Part shown: piece by piece, positions 44,924 to 54,764 of the stretch | Position numbering within the stretch: position 1 is the stretch's first letter | Layout: each line of letters begins with the position of its first letter | From: Planococcus kocurii | GTDB taxonomy: Bacteria; Bacillota; Bacilli; Bacillales_A; Planococcaceae | Assembly: GCF_001465835.2 (NCBI RefSeq) | Contig: NZ_CP013661.2 | Location: 434,001-498,000 of the forward strand | Direction of reading: 5' to 3' | Length of the DNA: 64,000 bases | The notes under the pieces: generated by a model | What the model saw: the letters and a program-made list of their open reading frames with translations, nothing else | Told to the model about the DNA's origin: nothing | Databases searched by the model: none | Program-made: the position numbers and the translations under genes

Positions 44924-46642
44924 TTAATCTTCCATGGAAGACAAGTCACCTGTTGGCAAATTAAGTTCCCAAGCCTTTAGCACTCGGCGCATAATTTTAC
45001 CACTTCGTGTTTTCGGAAGTTTGTCTTTAAACTCAATTTCACGTGGTGCCGAATGGGCAGCTAACCCTTTCTTAACAAATTGCTGAATATCTTGAACCAA
45101 TTCTTCTGAAGGCTCATAGCCATCGTTTAATGCCACAAACGCTTTAATAATTTCGCCACGTACCGGATCTGGCTTACCAATCACCCCGGCTTCAGCAACT
45201 GCTGGATGTTCCAGTAATTTGCTTTCTACTTCAAATGGTCCAACTCGCTCACCAGAAGTCATAATGACGTCATCCACGCGACCTTGGAACCAGAAATACC
45301 CTTCCTCGTCCATATAAGCTGAGTCCCCTGAAACATACCATTTATCTTTTAAGAAATAAGAATCGTATTTCGCTGGATTATTCCAAATTTGACGCATCAT
45401 TGCTGGCCATCCTTTTTCAATCGCTAAGTTCCCCATCTGATTAGGTGGCAATACATTGCCTTGGTCATCGACAATGGCAACATTGATGCCCGGCACCGGT
45501 TTCCCCATTGAACCTGGCTTAATGTCGACAGATGGATAATTACAGATAGTTTGTGCTCCCGTTTCAGTCATCCACCACGTATCATGAATACGTTTGTCGA
45601 ATACTTCCGCTCCCCATCTGACCACTTCAGGGTTTAACGGTTCCCCTACAGACAACACATGACGCAGCGTCGATAAATCATATTCTTTTACTAGTGCATC
45701 TCCTGCGCCCATCAACATACGGAAAGCTGTCGGTGCACTATACCAAACTGTTACGCCAAAATCTTCAATGGCTTTGTACCAGCCATCTGGAGAAAAGCGT
45801 CCACCTAAAATGACGGTCGTCACGCCATTCAACCAAGGCGAAAACACGCCATAAGCTGTTCCTGTCACCCAGCCTGGATCCGCTGTACACCAATAGATAT
45901 CCGTTTCATTAAAGTCCAACACCCATTTCCCTGTCTGGTACTGCTGGACCATCGCATACTGGGCATGCAAGACACCTTTTGGTTTACCTGTAGAACCAGA
46001 TGTGTAGTGAAGAACCAAACCATCTTCTTTGTCTAACCACTCAATATCAAATGTATCTGAGCTGACCGGTAACTGTTTCAACACATCGACGTGTCCGTCT
46101 TGCGCTTTAACGTTCTCCCCTACTAGAAAAATCGTTTCAAGCTCCGGCAAACGATCATAAGGAATCCGCTCTAATAGTTCTGGCGTTGTAACAATTGATT
46201 TGGCTCTACTATCGTCAAGTCGATCGTAAATAGCGCCTTCCATAAATGCTTCAAACAGCGGGCCGACAATTAGCCCCATTTTTAACGCTCCGAACATCAT
46301 GAAATAGAGCTCCGGAGAACGAGGCATAAAAATGAAGAGGCGATCTCCTTTTGCTAATGTTGAATTTTCTTTTAACAAATTAGCTGCACGATTTGTCATA
46401 CGCTTCATTTCATAAAACGTGTATGACTCATTACGATTTTGATCTTTGTAGTAAAGAGCTACTTTGTTTTTCCGGTCGGAATCTGCGTGACGATCAATGG
46501 CTTCGTGCGCCATGTTAACTCGACCAGTCTCATACCAACTAAATTCTTTTTCAACGTCAGCCCAATCAAAATTGGCAGCTATTTCTTCGTAATTATGTAA
46601 TTGATGAATTCCTGGTTTTGCTGGTAAGATTTTCACATTCAT
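44924..46642 (-). CDS. acsA: Acetyl-CoA synthetase
   Basis: Activates acetate to acetyl-CoA through an acetyl-AMP intermediate. The 572-residue product has the same length as B. subtilis AcsA and is close in sequence. Motifs: YTSGSTGKPKG, YWCTADPGWVTG, TWWMTETGAQ, YVSGDSAYMDEEGYFWFQGR, and the C-terminal PKTRSGKIMRR whose Lys (K549 in B. subtilis) is acetylated by AcuA and deacetylated by AcuC/SrtN. The start is ATG at 46642 (AAAGGGTG 6 nt upstream). A GTG three codons earlier overlaps the Shine-Dalgarno. It is divergent from acuABC. Confidence 0.96.
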   Translation of the reverse strand: MNVKILPAKPGIHQLHNYEEIAANFDWADVEKEFSWYETGRVNMAHEAIDRHADSDRKNKVALYYKDQNRNESYTFYEMKRMTNRAANLLKENSTLAKGDRLFIFMPRSPELYFMMFGALKMGLIVGPLFEAFMEGAIYDRLDDSRAKSIVTTPELLERIPYDRLPELETIFLVGENVKAQDGHVDVLKQLPVSSDTFDIEWLDKEDGLVLHYTSGSTGKPKGVLHAQYAMVQQYQTGKWVLDFNETDIYWCTADPGWVTGTAYGVFSPWLNGVTTVILGGRFSPDGWYKAIEDFGVTVWYSAPTAFRMLMGAGDALVKEYDLSTLRHVLSVGEPLNPEVVRWGAEVFDKRIHDTWWMTETGAQTICNYPSVDIKPGSMGKPVPGINVAIVDDQGNVLPPNQMGNLAIEKGWPAMMRQIWNNPAKYDSYFLKDKWYVSGDSAYMDEEGYFWFQGRVDDVIMTSGERVGPFEVESKLLEHPAVAEAGVIGKPDPVRGEIIKAFVALNDGYEPSEELVQDIQQFVKKGLAAHSAPREIEFKDKLPKTRSGKIMRRVLKAWELNLPTGDLSSMED

Positions 46643-46808
46643 ACTGTTCACCCTTTCAAGTTGATTACTTATATTCTACAACATTGCCACAAATTATTGC
46701 GAACTATTTAAACTCTTTAGAAAACACTGCATATTCCAGTGGCTTTTTTCCAAATCTACTTACGTTCATGTATAATGGAACCAATTGTATCTGACAGGCG
46801 GTGAAATG

Positions 46809-47441
46809 ATGGAACATAAAAAAATGTACAACTCGATGGAATTAGAAACTGAACACGGTCTTCTGGTCATTGAAGGTCCTATACCTGGAAAAGAAATAAG
46901 CAAACTTGAGTTCCACGAAGACTTGGTCGCCTTCAGACCACCCGCTCAGCAACACAAAGCCATTACCGAAATTGCCGATTTGCCAGAAGGACGTATTCTT
47001 ATTGTTCGAGATGATAACATGATTGTCGGTTATGTTACATTTCTTTATCCGGATCCTTTAGAACGTTGGTCAGAAGGAAAAATGGATAACTTGATTGAAC
47101 TTGGGGCAATTGAAGTAATTCCAAAATACAGAGGTAGCGGTGTTGGAAAAGCCTTATTGAGAGTGTCAATGATGGATGATGCTTTCGAAGATTTCATTGT
47201 CATTACAACAGAATATTATTGGCATTGGGATTTAAAAGGGACAGGCTTGAATGTTTGGGAATACCGAAAAGTTATGGAGAAAATGATGCAAGCTGGTGGA
47301 CTAGAATATTATGCTACCGATGACCCTGAGATTAGCTCTCACCCAGCGAACTGCCTAATGGCCAAAATCGGTAGCCGGGTCGATAACGAGTCAATCCAGA
47401 AATTCGATCAGTTACGTTTTATGAACCGTTATATGTATTGA
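46809..47441 (+). CDS. acuA: AcsA protein acetyltransferase
   Basis: GNAT-family enzyme that acetylates and inactivates AcsA. The 210-residue length equals B. subtilis AcuA. The acetyl-CoA-binding motif is YRGSGVGKALL, with the AcuA-specific segments FRPPAQQH, TTEYYWHWDLKG and DDPEISSHPANCLMA. The start MEHKKM is the second of two adjacent ATGs. GGCGGTGA lies just upstream, and this gives the B. subtilis-type N-terminus. A promoter (TTCCAA, 17 bp, TATAAT) lies at 46748-46776. First gene of acuABC, divergent from its target acsA. Confidence 0.95.
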   Translation: MEHKKMYNSMELETEHGLLVIEGPIPGKEISKLEFHEDLVAFRPPAQQHKAITEIADLPEGRILIVRDDNMIVGYVTFLYPDPLERWSEGKMDNLIELGAIEVIPKYRGSGVGKALLRVSMMDDAFEDFIVITTEYYWHWDLKGTGLNVWEYRKVMEKMMQAGGLEYYATDDPEISSHPANCLMAKIGSRVDNESIQKFDQLRFMNRYMY

Positions 47442-47464
47442 TTTAACACAAAGGGGGTGCTCAT

Positions 47465-48109
47465 ATGTTAGTGGAAGAAATTATGAAAACGGACGTTCAT
47501 ACGCTCACGTCCAACCAAACTGTGCAAGATGTTATGGACTTATTCAAAGACAAGCGAATTCGCCATGCACCTATTGTTGATGACGGGAAAGTAGTCGGCA
47601 TTGTAACCGATCGTGACTTAAAAGATGCAGTTCCTTCTCGATTTACCGTCTCACCAAAAGGTGAACCTTACAAAAAAAAAGTAACAGAAATTATGACACC
47701 TAATCCGGTTACAGCACATCCGCTCGACTTCGCAGAAGAAGTAGCCATGATTTTCTATGAGCAAAAAATTGGTTGTATCCCAGTAGTCAGCAACCAGAAA
47801 CTTGTCGGCTTTCTGACCGAAACAGATCTTTTGTACACCTTTATTGAACTAACCGGCGCACACCAGCCTGGTTCACAAATCGAAGTGCGCGTAGAGAACC
47901 GATCAGGAATTCTATACGAAGTTTCAAAAGTATTTCATCAACAGAATGTCAATGTGCTCAGCGTCCTCGTTTACCCCGATAGAGAAAATAATGCCAACAA
48001 AATTCTGGTTTTCCGAGTCCAGACGATGAATCCACTTGCAATTATCAATAATTTACGAAAAAACGGATTTGACGTTTTGTGGCCAAGTATGCCACAAGTG
48101 AACGAATGA
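47465..48109 (+). CDS. acuB: AcuB: tandem CBS plus ACT domain protein
   Basis: A 214-residue protein with two CBS repeats (about 1-60 and 75-130; GIVTDRDLKD, GFLTETDLLY) and a C-terminal ACT domain (about 138-210, EVRVENRSGILYEVSKVF). CBS pairs usually bind adenine nucleotides and ACT domains bind amino acids, so AcuB probably senses energy or nutrient state. Its molecular role in acetoin/acetate use is unproven. GGGGGTG precedes the ATG. Its stop overlaps the acuC start (ATGA), so the two are coupled. Confidence 0.93.
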   Translation: MLVEEIMKTDVHTLTSNQTVQDVMDLFKDKRIRHAPIVDDGKVVGIVTDRDLKDAVPSRFTVSPKGEPYKKKVTEIMTPNPVTAHPLDFAEEVAMIFYEQKIGCIPVVSNQKLVGFLTETDLLYTFIELTGAHQPGSQIEVRVENRSGILYEVSKVFHQQNVNVLSVLVYPDRENNANKILVFRVQTMNPLAIINNLRKNGFDVLWPSMPQVNE

Positions 48110-49257
48110 AACACGCTGTATTCGTCTTTTCAGAAGATCAATTGGGGTATAAATTTTCTGAAACACATCCATTCAACCAGAAAAGACTCGTCTTAACGAT
48201 TGATTTATTAAGAGAAATGAACGCGCTTCCAAAAGATTTAATTGTCCCAGCTCGCATTGCAACCGATGAAGAATTATTACTAGCACATGATGAACGTTAT
48301 ATTGATATTGTCAAAAAAGCGAGTCGCGGTGAAATCACACCAGAAGCCGGTGAAAGTTATGGCATCGGCACAGACGATACGCCCATTTTTGAAAATATGC
48401 ATGAAGCGAGTGCACGTCTAGTAGGTGGGACGCTAACCGCTGTGGATTATGTCATGGAAGGAAAAGCACAGCATGCATTAAATCTAGGCGGCGGTTTGCA
48501 TCACGGTTTTCGAGGTAAAGCATCCGGGTTTTGCATTTACAATGACAGCTCGGTTGCTATCAATTACCTAAAAAGTAAATACAATGCACGGGTGCTCTAC
48601 ATTGATACCGATGCTCACCATGGCGACGGTGTGCAATGGAGTTTTTACGACGACCCTGATGTCTGTACAGTCTCTATTCATGAAACAGGACGTTACCTGT
48701 TTCCAGGAACAGGTAATATTAATGAACGCGGCAGTGGTCAAGGTTATGGTACTTCTTTCAATTTTCCAATCGATGCTTTTACTGAAGACGAGTCTTTTCT
48801 CGAAGTTTACCGGACGTCCATGAAAGAAATCATTGATTTTTTTAAACCGGATGTCATCTTGACACAGAATGGGGCAGATGCCCATTATTTGGACCCTCTG
48901 ACCCACTTATACGGCACGATGAATATTTACAAGGAAATACCCCGGATTGCTCACGAACTCGCTCATGAGTATTGTGAAGGCCGCTGGATAGCTGTTGGTG
49001 GTGGCGGCTATGATATTTGGCGTGTAGTTCCACGTGCTTGGTCGTTAGTTTGGATGGAAATGAATAATTTTCCTATACCTTCTGGGAAATTACCCGAGTC
49101 GTGGACCGCGAAATGGCAGCCAGAGTCGCCAGTTAAGTTGATCGATACGTGGGAAGATCCACCGAACTTGTACAAAGCCATACCACGTAAAGCAGAGATT
49201 ACCGACAAGAATCTGCAGATGTTGAATAAGGCTTTGTATATGATTCGTAACAAATGA
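48106..49257 (+). CDS. acuC: AcuC: histone-deacetylase-like protein deacetylase
   Basis: Zn-dependent class I/II HDAC-fold enzyme that deacetylates and reactivates AcsA without NAD. The 383-residue product (B. subtilis: 387) has the HDAC core: GGGLHHGFRGKASGFCIYND, DTDAHHGDGVQ (metal Asp/His), QNGADAHYLDPLTH, and VGGGGYDIWRV with the catalytic Tyr. The start ATG at 48106 overlaps the acuB stop by 4 bp. An in-frame upstream Met would lie well inside acuB. Last gene of acuABC before a terminator. Confidence 0.95.
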   Translation: MKHAVFVFSEDQLGYKFSETHPFNQKRLVLTIDLLREMNALPKDLIVPARIATDEELLLAHDERYIDIVKKASRGEITPEAGESYGIGTDDTPIFENMHEASARLVGGTLTAVDYVMEGKAQHALNLGGGLHHGFRGKASGFCIYNDSSVAINYLKSKYNARVLYIDTDAHHGDGVQWSFYDDPDVCTVSIHETGRYLFPGTGNINERGSGQGYGTSFNFPIDAFTEDESFLEVYRTSMKEIIDFFKPDVILTQNGADAHYLDPLTHLYGTMNIYKEIPRIAHELAHEYCEGRWIAVGGGGYDIWRVVPRAWSLVWMEMNNFPIPSGKLPESWTAKWQPESPVKLIDTWEDPPNLYKAIPRKAEITDKNLQMLNKALYMIRNK

Positions 49258-49285
49258 TGAGGTATTCGTTTCCCCTACTGAACAA

Positions 49286-49328
49286 CAAAACCCTTGTGCA
49301 GATCATTTGATCCGCACAAGGGTTTTGT
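49286..49328. terminator. Bidirectional terminator between acuC and ccpA
   Basis: AAACCCTTGTGC / GCACAAGGGTTT stem with inner GATC/GATC and T-runs on both sides. The motPS genes found here in B. subtilis are absent. Confidence 0.9.
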
Positions 49329-49356
49329 TTGTTTATAGCAATGAAGTTTTAAAAAC

Positions 49357-50355
49357 TTAATCGTTTTTAGTCGATTGTCTTTCTTCAATTCGGTATGGGA
49401 GAATAACTTGCTGTTCTTCGATTTCTTCGTTGTTCATATATTTTGTTAACAAACGCATTGATACCGCTCCAATGTCGTAAAGCGGGAAAGCGACTGCTGT
49501 TAACGTTGGACGTGCCATACGTGACAGTTTGGAATTTTCGTAGCTAATAACTTCTGCATCCCTTGGAATCTTTCGGCCTTGCTCTTCTAATCCATGAATG
49601 ACTCCGATTGACATTTCGTCGTTCCCTACAAAATAGGCAGTCGGCTCGGCAGTCGCTAAAATTTTGACAGCCTCAATGCCCTCATCATAAGAGTTGTTGC
49701 ATTCAACGACCAGTTTTTCATCGTAAGCAATCCCTGCATCTGCTAATGCTTCTTTATAAGCTTTTAACTTATATTCCTTGTTAATCATCGAAGTCATTGG
49801 CCCTGAAATAAGCGCAATTTTCTTATGACCATTATCAATGAACTTCTTAACAACTTCGTAGGCAGCACCATAATAATCAATATTAACCGAAGCAATTGCT
49901 GCTGATTCATCAATTGAACCAGCCAGGACGATTGGAGTTGGAGAACGCTCCATTTCTTTGAGAAGTTCAGGTGAGATGACATCACTCATGAAAACAATTC
50001 CATCTACTTGTTTTCCGAGCATTGTTTCCAATAGCTGAAGTTCCTTATTTTCGTTCTGATCTGAGTTGGATAAAATAATATTGTAACGGTACATTGTCGC
50101 GATATCTTCAATTCCACGGGCTAGTTCAGCGTACATGCTATTGGAAATATCGGGTATAATGACGCCGACCGTCGTTGTTTTTTTACTTGCAAGTCCACGA
50201 GCCACAGCATTTGGACGATAGCCTAATTCTTCTATCACTTTTAATACTTTCTTCCTTGTGGCAGGTTTGACGTTTTGATTAGCATTTACTACACGTGACA
50301 CAGTAGCCATAGAAACGTTCGCCTCTCTTGCCACATCATATATCGTAACGGTCAT
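49357..50355 (-). CDS. ccpA: Catabolite control protein A
   Basis: LacI-family master regulator of carbon catabolite control, which with HPr(Ser-P) binds cre sites. The 332-residue product has the N-terminal HTH and hinge helix ([20 protein letters not shown] and [25 protein letters not shown]), and the sugar-binding-protein-like core of CcpA ([33 protein letters not shown]). It is 2 residues shorter than B. subtilis CcpA (334). The start MTVTIYD has AAGGAGGG about 7 nt upstream. The two cre sites in this window (citZ, methionine gamma-lyase) are candidate targets. It lies downstream of aroA(G), as in Bacillus. Confidence 0.96.
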   Translation of the reverse strand: MTVTIYDVAREANVSMATVSRVVNANQNVKPATRKKVLKVIEELGYRPNAVARGLASKKTTTVGVIIPDISNSMYAELARGIEDIATMYRYNIILSNSDQNENKELQLLETMLGKQVDGIVFMSDVISPELLKEMERSPTPIVLAGSIDESAAIASVNIDYYGAAYEVVKKFIDNGHKKIALISGPMTSMINKEYKLKAYKEALADAGIAYDEKLVVECNNSYDEGIEAVKILATAEPTAYFVGNDEMSIGVIHGLEEQGRKIPRDAEVISYENSKLSRMARPTLTAVAFPLYDIGAVSMRLLTKYMNNEEIEEQQVILPYRIEERQSTKND

Positions 50356-50417
50356 TGTGCACCCTCCTTTTCCAGTCTTTCTATAATCATACGACAAAAA
50401 CTTCAACAATATCAACT

Positions 50418-50452
50418 AAAAAAAAGAAAAGCCGAAGAAACTCCGGCTTTTC
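50418..50452 (-). terminator. Rho-independent terminator after the DAHP synthase gene
   Basis: GAAAAGCCGGAG / TTCGGCTTTTC stem followed by a T8 run on the minus strand. Confidence 0.9.
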
Positions 50453-50456
50453 ATGT

Positions 50457-51542
50457 TTATACTTTCATTTCGTACTGTTTCATGAATTTCATTAATGCAT
50501 CGTAGTATTCATCAAATTGACCTAAATCCATTTGCTGTTGAGCATCAGATAATGCTACTGCTGGATCTGGATGAACTTCAGCCATTACGCCATCCGCTCC
50601 AATTGCGATAGCCGCTTTAGCAGCTGGAAGCAATAAGTCACGACGACCTGTTGAGTGAGTTACGTCTACAAATACCGGAAGATGCGTTTCTTGTTTTAAG
50701 ATGGGCACAGCCGAGATATCTAATGTGTTACGTGTCGCTTTTTCGTATGTGCGAATTCCACGTTCACATAAAATGATGTTTTCATTTCCTGAAGCAATAA
50801 TGTATTCAGCTGCATGGATAAATTCATCCACAGTTGCTGACATGCCGCGCTTTAAAAGAACAGGTTTGTTGATCTGGCCTACCGCTTTTAATAATTCGAA
50901 GTTTTGCATATTACGAGCGCCTACTTGAACAACGTCTACATAGTCAAGAGCCGATTCTAAATGTCCAGGTGTTACGATTTCTGAAACCACAGCCAAATTA
51001 TGCTGATCAGCTGCTTTTTTCAACATTTTCAATCCTTCTAAGCCAAGTCCTTGGAAATCATAAGGTGATGTACGTGGTTTGTAAGCTCCACCACGAATCA
51101 TTTTCAAGCCTTTCGCTCCGATAGCTTCAGCAACTTTCATCACTTGGTCTTGAGATTCAACTGCACATGGGCCAAAGATGAATGATGGATCTCCAGAGCC
51201 TACTAGTTCGCCGTTAATGTTGATAATCGTATCTTCAGCTTTTTTCTTACGTGAAACAAGTAAAGCTTTGCGGATATCTTCTTCTTGCATATCCAGTGCT
51301 GATTTGAAAATTTCTTTAAAGATATGATCAACTGTTTTCTGATCTAATGGTCCAGCATTATTTTCTTTTAACAGATTCAACATATGACGTTCACGCAACG
51401 GATCGTAACGGTTAACTCCTTGTTTCTCTTTTAGTTTACCGATTTCCTGAATTACGGAAGCTCTCTCATTAATCAGAGATAGAATCTGCAGGTTGACTGC
51501 GTCCACTTTTTCTCTTAGTTGCTCTAAATCTAAATTACTCAT
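50457..51542 (-). CDS. aroA: Bifunctional chorismate mutase / DAHP synthase
   Basis: Makes DAHP from PEP and erythrose-4-phosphate, the first step of the shikimate pathway. The fused mutase domain acts as sensor for chorismate/prephenate feedback. The 361-residue product has an N-terminal AroQ domain (about 1-90; [20 protein letters not shown]) and a C-terminal KDPG-type DAHP synthase (about 105-350; [46 protein letters not shown]). The start MSNLDL has AAAGGGG about 9 nt upstream. Named aroA in B. subtilis; also aroG/aroF in other schemes. Upstream of ccpA, as in Bacillus, with its own promoter. Confidence 0.95.
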   Translation of the reverse strand: MSNLDLEQLREKVDAVNLQILSLINERASVIQEIGKLKEKQGVNRYDPLRERHMLNLLKENNAGPLDQKTVDHIFKEIFKSALDMQEEDIRKALLVSRKKKAEDTIININGELVGSGDPSFIFGPCAVESQDQVMKVAEAIGAKGLKMIRGGAYKPRTSPYDFQGLGLEGLKMLKKAADQHNLAVVSEIVTPGHLESALDYVDVVQVGARNMQNFELLKAVGQINKPVLLKRGMSATVDEFIHAAEYIIASGNENIILCERGIRTYEKATRNTLDISAVPILKQETHLPVFVDVTHSTGRRDLLLPAAKAAIAIGADGVMAEVHPDPAVALSDAQQQMDLGQFDEYYDALMKFMKQYEMKV

Positions 51543-51604
51543 TCTATAACTTCCCCTTTCGCGAATAACCTTTATCAGGTGACTCATATTAACATGATAG
51601 GACT

Positions 51605-51633
51605 ATTATAAGCAAACTATTCAATAAAGTCAC
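51605..51633 (-). promoter_or_regulatory. Promoter of the DAHP synthase gene
   Basis: On the minus strand: -35 GTGACT (51628-51633), 17-bp spacer, -10 TATAAT (51605-51610), about 60 bp before the start codon. Confidence 0.55.
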
Positions 51634-51677
51634 GGAAAATGTTTTAGCGATTCAACGCGCTAAAGTATTTTCACGCA

Positions 51678-51711
51678 ATAAAGCCGAAGCGACTAGGCTT
51701 CGGCTTTGTTT
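51678..51711 (-). terminator. Rho-independent terminator after ytxJ
   Basis: AAAGCCGAAGC / GCTTCGGCTTT stem, overlapping the end of ytxJ by about one base. Weak T-tract (TTTATTG) on the minus strand. Confidence 0.7.
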
Positions 51712-52040
51712 TAAAAAATAAATTCTTTCATGGAATCACTTTTAATTTTATCGTGTGAAGCGTGCCAGTCCATTTTTTGACTTGTAAAATGAAACAATTG
51801 TGGCGACTCATGCGTAACTCCCGTAATCTCTTCGATAGCTTTAGAAAGTTCACGATTTTCCTGAACGACTAAATACAAAAAGAGTTGATTCGGGTGCAAC
51901 GAGCTGTACTCATTATACTCATTCCACGCTTTAGCAGACACTGGGCACGTACTACTGTGTTTGAAGAGCCAGTAATGCTGATTATGCCCTACTGCTTGTT
52001 TTAGACTGTCTAAATCGTCTACATGCACTAAGTTTTCCAT
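51711..52040 (-). CDS. ytxJ: Monothiol bacilliredoxin BrxC (YtxJ)
   Basis: A 109-residue thioredoxin-fold protein of the YtxJ family, identified as bacilliredoxin BrxC, which removes bacillithiol from modified proteins. The active site is a single Cys in SSTCPVSAKAW at about residue 32, giving the TCPVS motif of the family. Last gene of the ytxG-ytxH-ytxJ operon (16-bp gap after ytxH), which in B. subtilis is a sigma-B/sigma-H stress operon. AGGAG precedes the ATG. Confidence 0.92.
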   Translation of the reverse strand: MENLVHVDDLDSLKQAVGHNQHYWLFKHSSTCPVSAKAWNEYNEYSSLHPNQLFLYLVVQENRELSKAIEEITGVTHESPQLFHFTSQKMDWHASHDKIKSDSMKEFIF

Positions 52041-52056
52041 CTAAATCGCTCCTAGA

Positions 52057-52788
52057 TTAATTCTTTTTATCGTAATTAGTCGTTGGATTTGATGATTTAT
52101 TGCTGTTGTTGTTGCTGCTGGTCGTATTTGGACCCTTGCTCGCACTTGCTGTGTTGCTGTTCATGTTGCTGCCTGTGTTGGCAGAATTTGACGAGCTTGA
52201 TTTTTTTTCTTCTTTTACTTCTTCAACCGCTTCTTTTAAAGCGTTGGCTGTGGAAGTGAACGCATCAAAGTCGGCAGATGAATTTTGAATTGTCGAATGA
52301 ATGTCAATCGACTCTTCGCCTTCTGATGAAGCGGTTCCATCGTCCATCGGTGAATTACCAGCCTTCATATTTTTTACTTTATCAACTACTTTTGTTGATT
52401 GTTCTTTTAGCTGTTTTGCGAATCCACCTGAACCATCGTCATTAAAGTCTGTCTGCTGAGAGGCTTTTTCTTTTAATGTAGTTGCTTGAGTTTTAAGATC
52501 AGCTTGGAATTCTTTTCCTGATTTAGGAGCAAGAAATAACGCAGCTGCAGCTCCGATAACTCCCCCAACCAAAATACCAACCAAGAAACTTGAACCTCCA
52601 TCTGATTCTTCATAGTCGTAAAGATCGTCGTAACGGTTTGAAGCTCCGTATGACTGAGGTACATAGTCGCTCTGCTGATAGCTTCTGCCACTATTTTGGC
52701 TGTACTGGCCACCTTGCGTATAGTAATCCTTATTATACTGTGAATCGTTCGCATCAGATTGATTATAAAAGTTTTTGTTTTTACTCAT
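52057..52788 (-). CDS. ytxH: YtxH-family general stress protein with long Asn/Ser-rich tail
   Basis: A 243-residue protein with a hydrophilic Tyr/Ser/Asn-rich N-terminus (about 1-65), one transmembrane helix in the family motif GILVGGVIGAAAALFLAPKSGKEF (about 72-98), a helical linker, and a low-complexity Asn/Ser/Thr tail (about 205-243). B. subtilis YtxH is about 150 residues, so the N- and C-terminal extensions are notable. Function unknown; general stress induced in Bacillus. The start MSKNKN has GGAGGG about 7 nt upstream. Middle gene of the ytxGHJ operon. Confidence 0.9.
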   Translation of the reverse strand: MSKNKNFYNQSDANDSQYNKDYYTQGGQYSQNSGRSYQQSDYVPQSYGASNRYDDLYDYEESDGGSSFLVGILVGGVIGAAAALFLAPKSGKEFQADLKTQATTLKEKASQQTDFNDDGSGGFAKQLKEQSTKVVDKVKNMKAGNSPMDDGTASSEGEESIDIHSTIQNSSADFDAFTSTANALKEAVEEVKEEKKSSSSNSANTGSNMNSNTASASKGPNTTSSNNNSNKSSNPTTNYDKKN

Positions 52789-52825
52789 TGATATTCCCTC
52801 CATTTAATTTATGATAAAAGCAATT

Positions 52826-53317
52826 TTAATATTGTTCGTTATGAGGTAATTTTTTTTGTCCAGGTACAGGTACCGAAGCAGCATTCGCACGAGCTTCGTA
52901 GATTTTACGCTCGTTCCACTTATCACGGATTCCCATAGCCACGTTGCCCCATTGAACAACTTGAGCAATCTTATCTTCATTTTGTTCTACATGCACTCCA
53001 ACGCTTGACGTAATGCGACGGACAGTAGAGTTTAAATCAGTAACTGAGTTGCCGACACCTTTTACTGCATCTACGACACCGTTTAATTTTTCTGATTTCA
53101 CTTGAATGTCTTCAGCTAGTTCATTTGTTTTATGCAATAGGTTTGTTGTTTCCAACGTTACCCCCTGCAATTGATTTTCAAGACCGGCTACGGTACCTGA
53201 AACTTCTTTTAATGTGTTTTTCAACGAATTTAATGTCATTGCCAACGCTATGCATAGAACTAAGAATCCAATAGCGGCCACGATCGCGGCAATGTAAAGC
53301 AAAATTTGCCAATCCAT
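52826..53317 (-). CDS. ytxG: YtxG, DUF948 membrane protein
   Basis: A 163-residue protein with an N-terminal transmembrane helix (about 4-27), an amphipathic/coiled-coil region of the DUF948 family (about 28-110), and a basic tail. Function unknown. AAGGAGG about 7 nt before the ATG. First gene of the ytxG-ytxH-ytxJ operon and directly downstream of a sigma-B promoter, consistent with the B. subtilis csb9/ytxGHJ stress operon. Confidence 0.92.
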   Translation of the reverse strand: MDWQILLYIAAIVAAIGFLVLCIALAMTLNSLKNTLKEVSGTVAGLENQLQGVTLETTNLLHKTNELAEDIQVKSEKLNGVVDAVKGVGNSVTDLNSTVRRITSSVGVHVEQNEDKIAQVVQWGNVAMGIRDKWNERKIYEARANAASVPVPGQKKLPHNEQY

Positions 53318-53357
53318 TCTATTTCCTCCTTTTAAACGAATTATGTTATATCCTTTT

Positions 53358-53383
53358 CTACCCTTGAAGAGTTTGGATTAAAC
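53358..53383 (-). promoter_or_regulatory. Sigma-B promoter of ytxGHJ
   Basis: On the minus strand: -35 GTTTAA (53378-53383), 14-bp spacer, -10 GGGTAG (53358-53363; consensus GGGTAT). It lies 41 bp before ytxG. The same operon is sigma-B controlled in B. subtilis. Confidence 0.78.
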
Positions 53384-53427
53384 ACCGTCTTTATTATTAT
53401 TCGACAAAAATAGTTTCGTTCCTGCAT

Positions 53428-53463
53428 GAAAAAACAGTTTAACTCGAAAGTTAAACTGTTTTT
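53428..53463 (-). terminator. Rho-independent terminator after murC
   Basis: AAAAACAGTTTAACTTTC with GAGTTAAACTGTTTTTTC. The stem includes the murC stop codon region. Confidence 0.85.
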
Positions 53464-54764
53464 CCTGTATTCAATCCATTTTCGAATGCTTCTTGGAATT
53501 TAGTGACGTCTCCCGCACCCATGAACAAATAAACTGCGTTACCATGCTTGGCTAGTAAGTCTACCTCTTCTAACTGTAGCAAATGACTGCCTTCGATTTT
53601 CTCAGCTAAATCTTGAATTTTAAGCGTCCCTACTTTTTCGCGTGCAGAACCAAAGATGTCACAAAGATAAACCTGATCTGCTTCAGCCAGGCAATCAGCG
53701 AACTCTTGTAAGAAAGTTTGTGTCCGCGTAAATGTATGTGGCTGGAAAATAGCGATAAGTTCACGCTCCGGATATTTTTGGCGAGCGGATTGTAAAGTTG
53801 CCCGGATTTCTGTCGGATGATGCGCATAGTCATCGATTAAAATTCGATCACCAATTGCTGATTGTGTGAATCTACGCTTTACTCCTTCAAAATCTTCAAA
53901 TTGCTGCTGAATGATATCTGCAGGAATGTTTTCATAATGGCAAAGCGAAATAACTGCTAACGCATTTAAGATCGCATGATCTCCAAACATCGGTAGCGTA
54001 AATGTATGAAAAAACTCATTACGAATCACGACATCAAAAGTAGTACCCTCAACGGTTTTCGTAACATTTCTCGCTTGGAAGTCATTTTCTTCCCCAAAGC
54101 CGTAGTAAACGACAGGGATTGGTGCTTGAATCCGTTGCAAGTATTCATCATCACCACAAGCAATGATGCATTTCTTCACTTGCTGCGCCATTTCTTCAAA
54201 TGCCTTAAAGACATCATCAATTCCCGTAAAATAATCGGGATGATCGAAATCGATATTGGTCATAATTGCGTAATCTGGGTGATAAGCCAAAAAATGTCGA
54301 CGGTATTCGCAAGCTTCTGCGACGAAGAAATGAGAATCTTCTTGTCCGACGCCTGTTCCGTCTCCTATTAAATACGACACAGGTTTATAGCCAGCTAAGA
54401 CATGCGCCATTAAGCCTGTCGTCGATGTTTTACCATGCGCTCCTGTAATGGCAACTGATACGTATTGGCGCATCAAATCCCCTAGGAACTGATGATACCG
54501 AATAATCGTAGCACCTAATTCACGTGCTTGAACCAACTCAGGATGATCATCACCAAATGCATTTCCTGCAATAATGGTCATCTCTTTTTCTATATTGTTT
54601 GCATCAAACGGCAAAATGGTAATGCCTCTTTCGCGTAATCGATCTTCTGTAAAAAAATGTTGCTCAATATCCGAGCCTTGTACGTGTTCTCCCATATCAT
54701 GCATGATTTGGGCAAGTGGACTCATACCAGAACCTTTGATTCCGGTAAAATGTAAAACTGTCAT
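53451..54764 (-). CDS. murC: UDP-N-acetylmuramate-L-alanine ligase
   Basis: Adds L-Ala to UDP-MurNAc, the first step of stem-peptide synthesis. The 437-residue protein has an N-terminal Rossmann substrate domain ([21 protein letters not shown]), the ATP P-loop [12 protein letters not shown], the central [10 protein letters not shown] region, and the C-terminal ligase domain ([19 protein letters not shown]). Length is near that of B. subtilis MurC (432). AGGAGG precedes the ATG. A promoter (TTTAAA, 17 bp, TATAAT with -10 at 54852-54857) and the sftA terminator lie upstream. Confidence 0.96.
   Translation of the reverse strand: MTVLHFTGIKGSGMSPLAQIMHDMGEHVQGSDIEQHFFTEDRLRERGITILPFDANNIEKEMTIIAGNAFGDDHPELVQARELGATIIRYHQFLGDLMRQYVSVAITGAHGKTSTTGLMAHVLAGYKPVSYLIGDGTGVGQEDSHFFVAEACEYRRHFLAYHPDYAIMTNIDFDHPDYFTGIDDVFKAFEEMAQQVKKCIIACGDDEYLQRIQAPIPVVYYGFGEENDFQARNVTKTVEGTTFDVVIRNEFFHTFTLPMFGDHAILNALAVISLCHYENIPADIIQQQFEDFEGVKRRFTQSAIGDRILIDDYAHHPTEIRATLQSARQKYPERELIAIFQPHTFTRTQTFLQEFADCLAEADQVYLCDIFGSAREKVGTLKIQDLAEKIEGSHLLQLEEVDLLAKHGNAVYLFMGAGDVTKFQEAFENGLNTGKTV

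Noticed and set aside
46642-46809. cre site in the acsA-acuA divergent region
   Set aside because: B. subtilis acsA and acuABC are CcpA controlled, but I find no convincing TGWAARCGYTWNCW match in this gap.
54006-54371. Plus-strand open frame of 121 codons inside murC
   Set aside because: Antisense to a strong, conserved gene, no Shine-Dalgarno and no family similarity.
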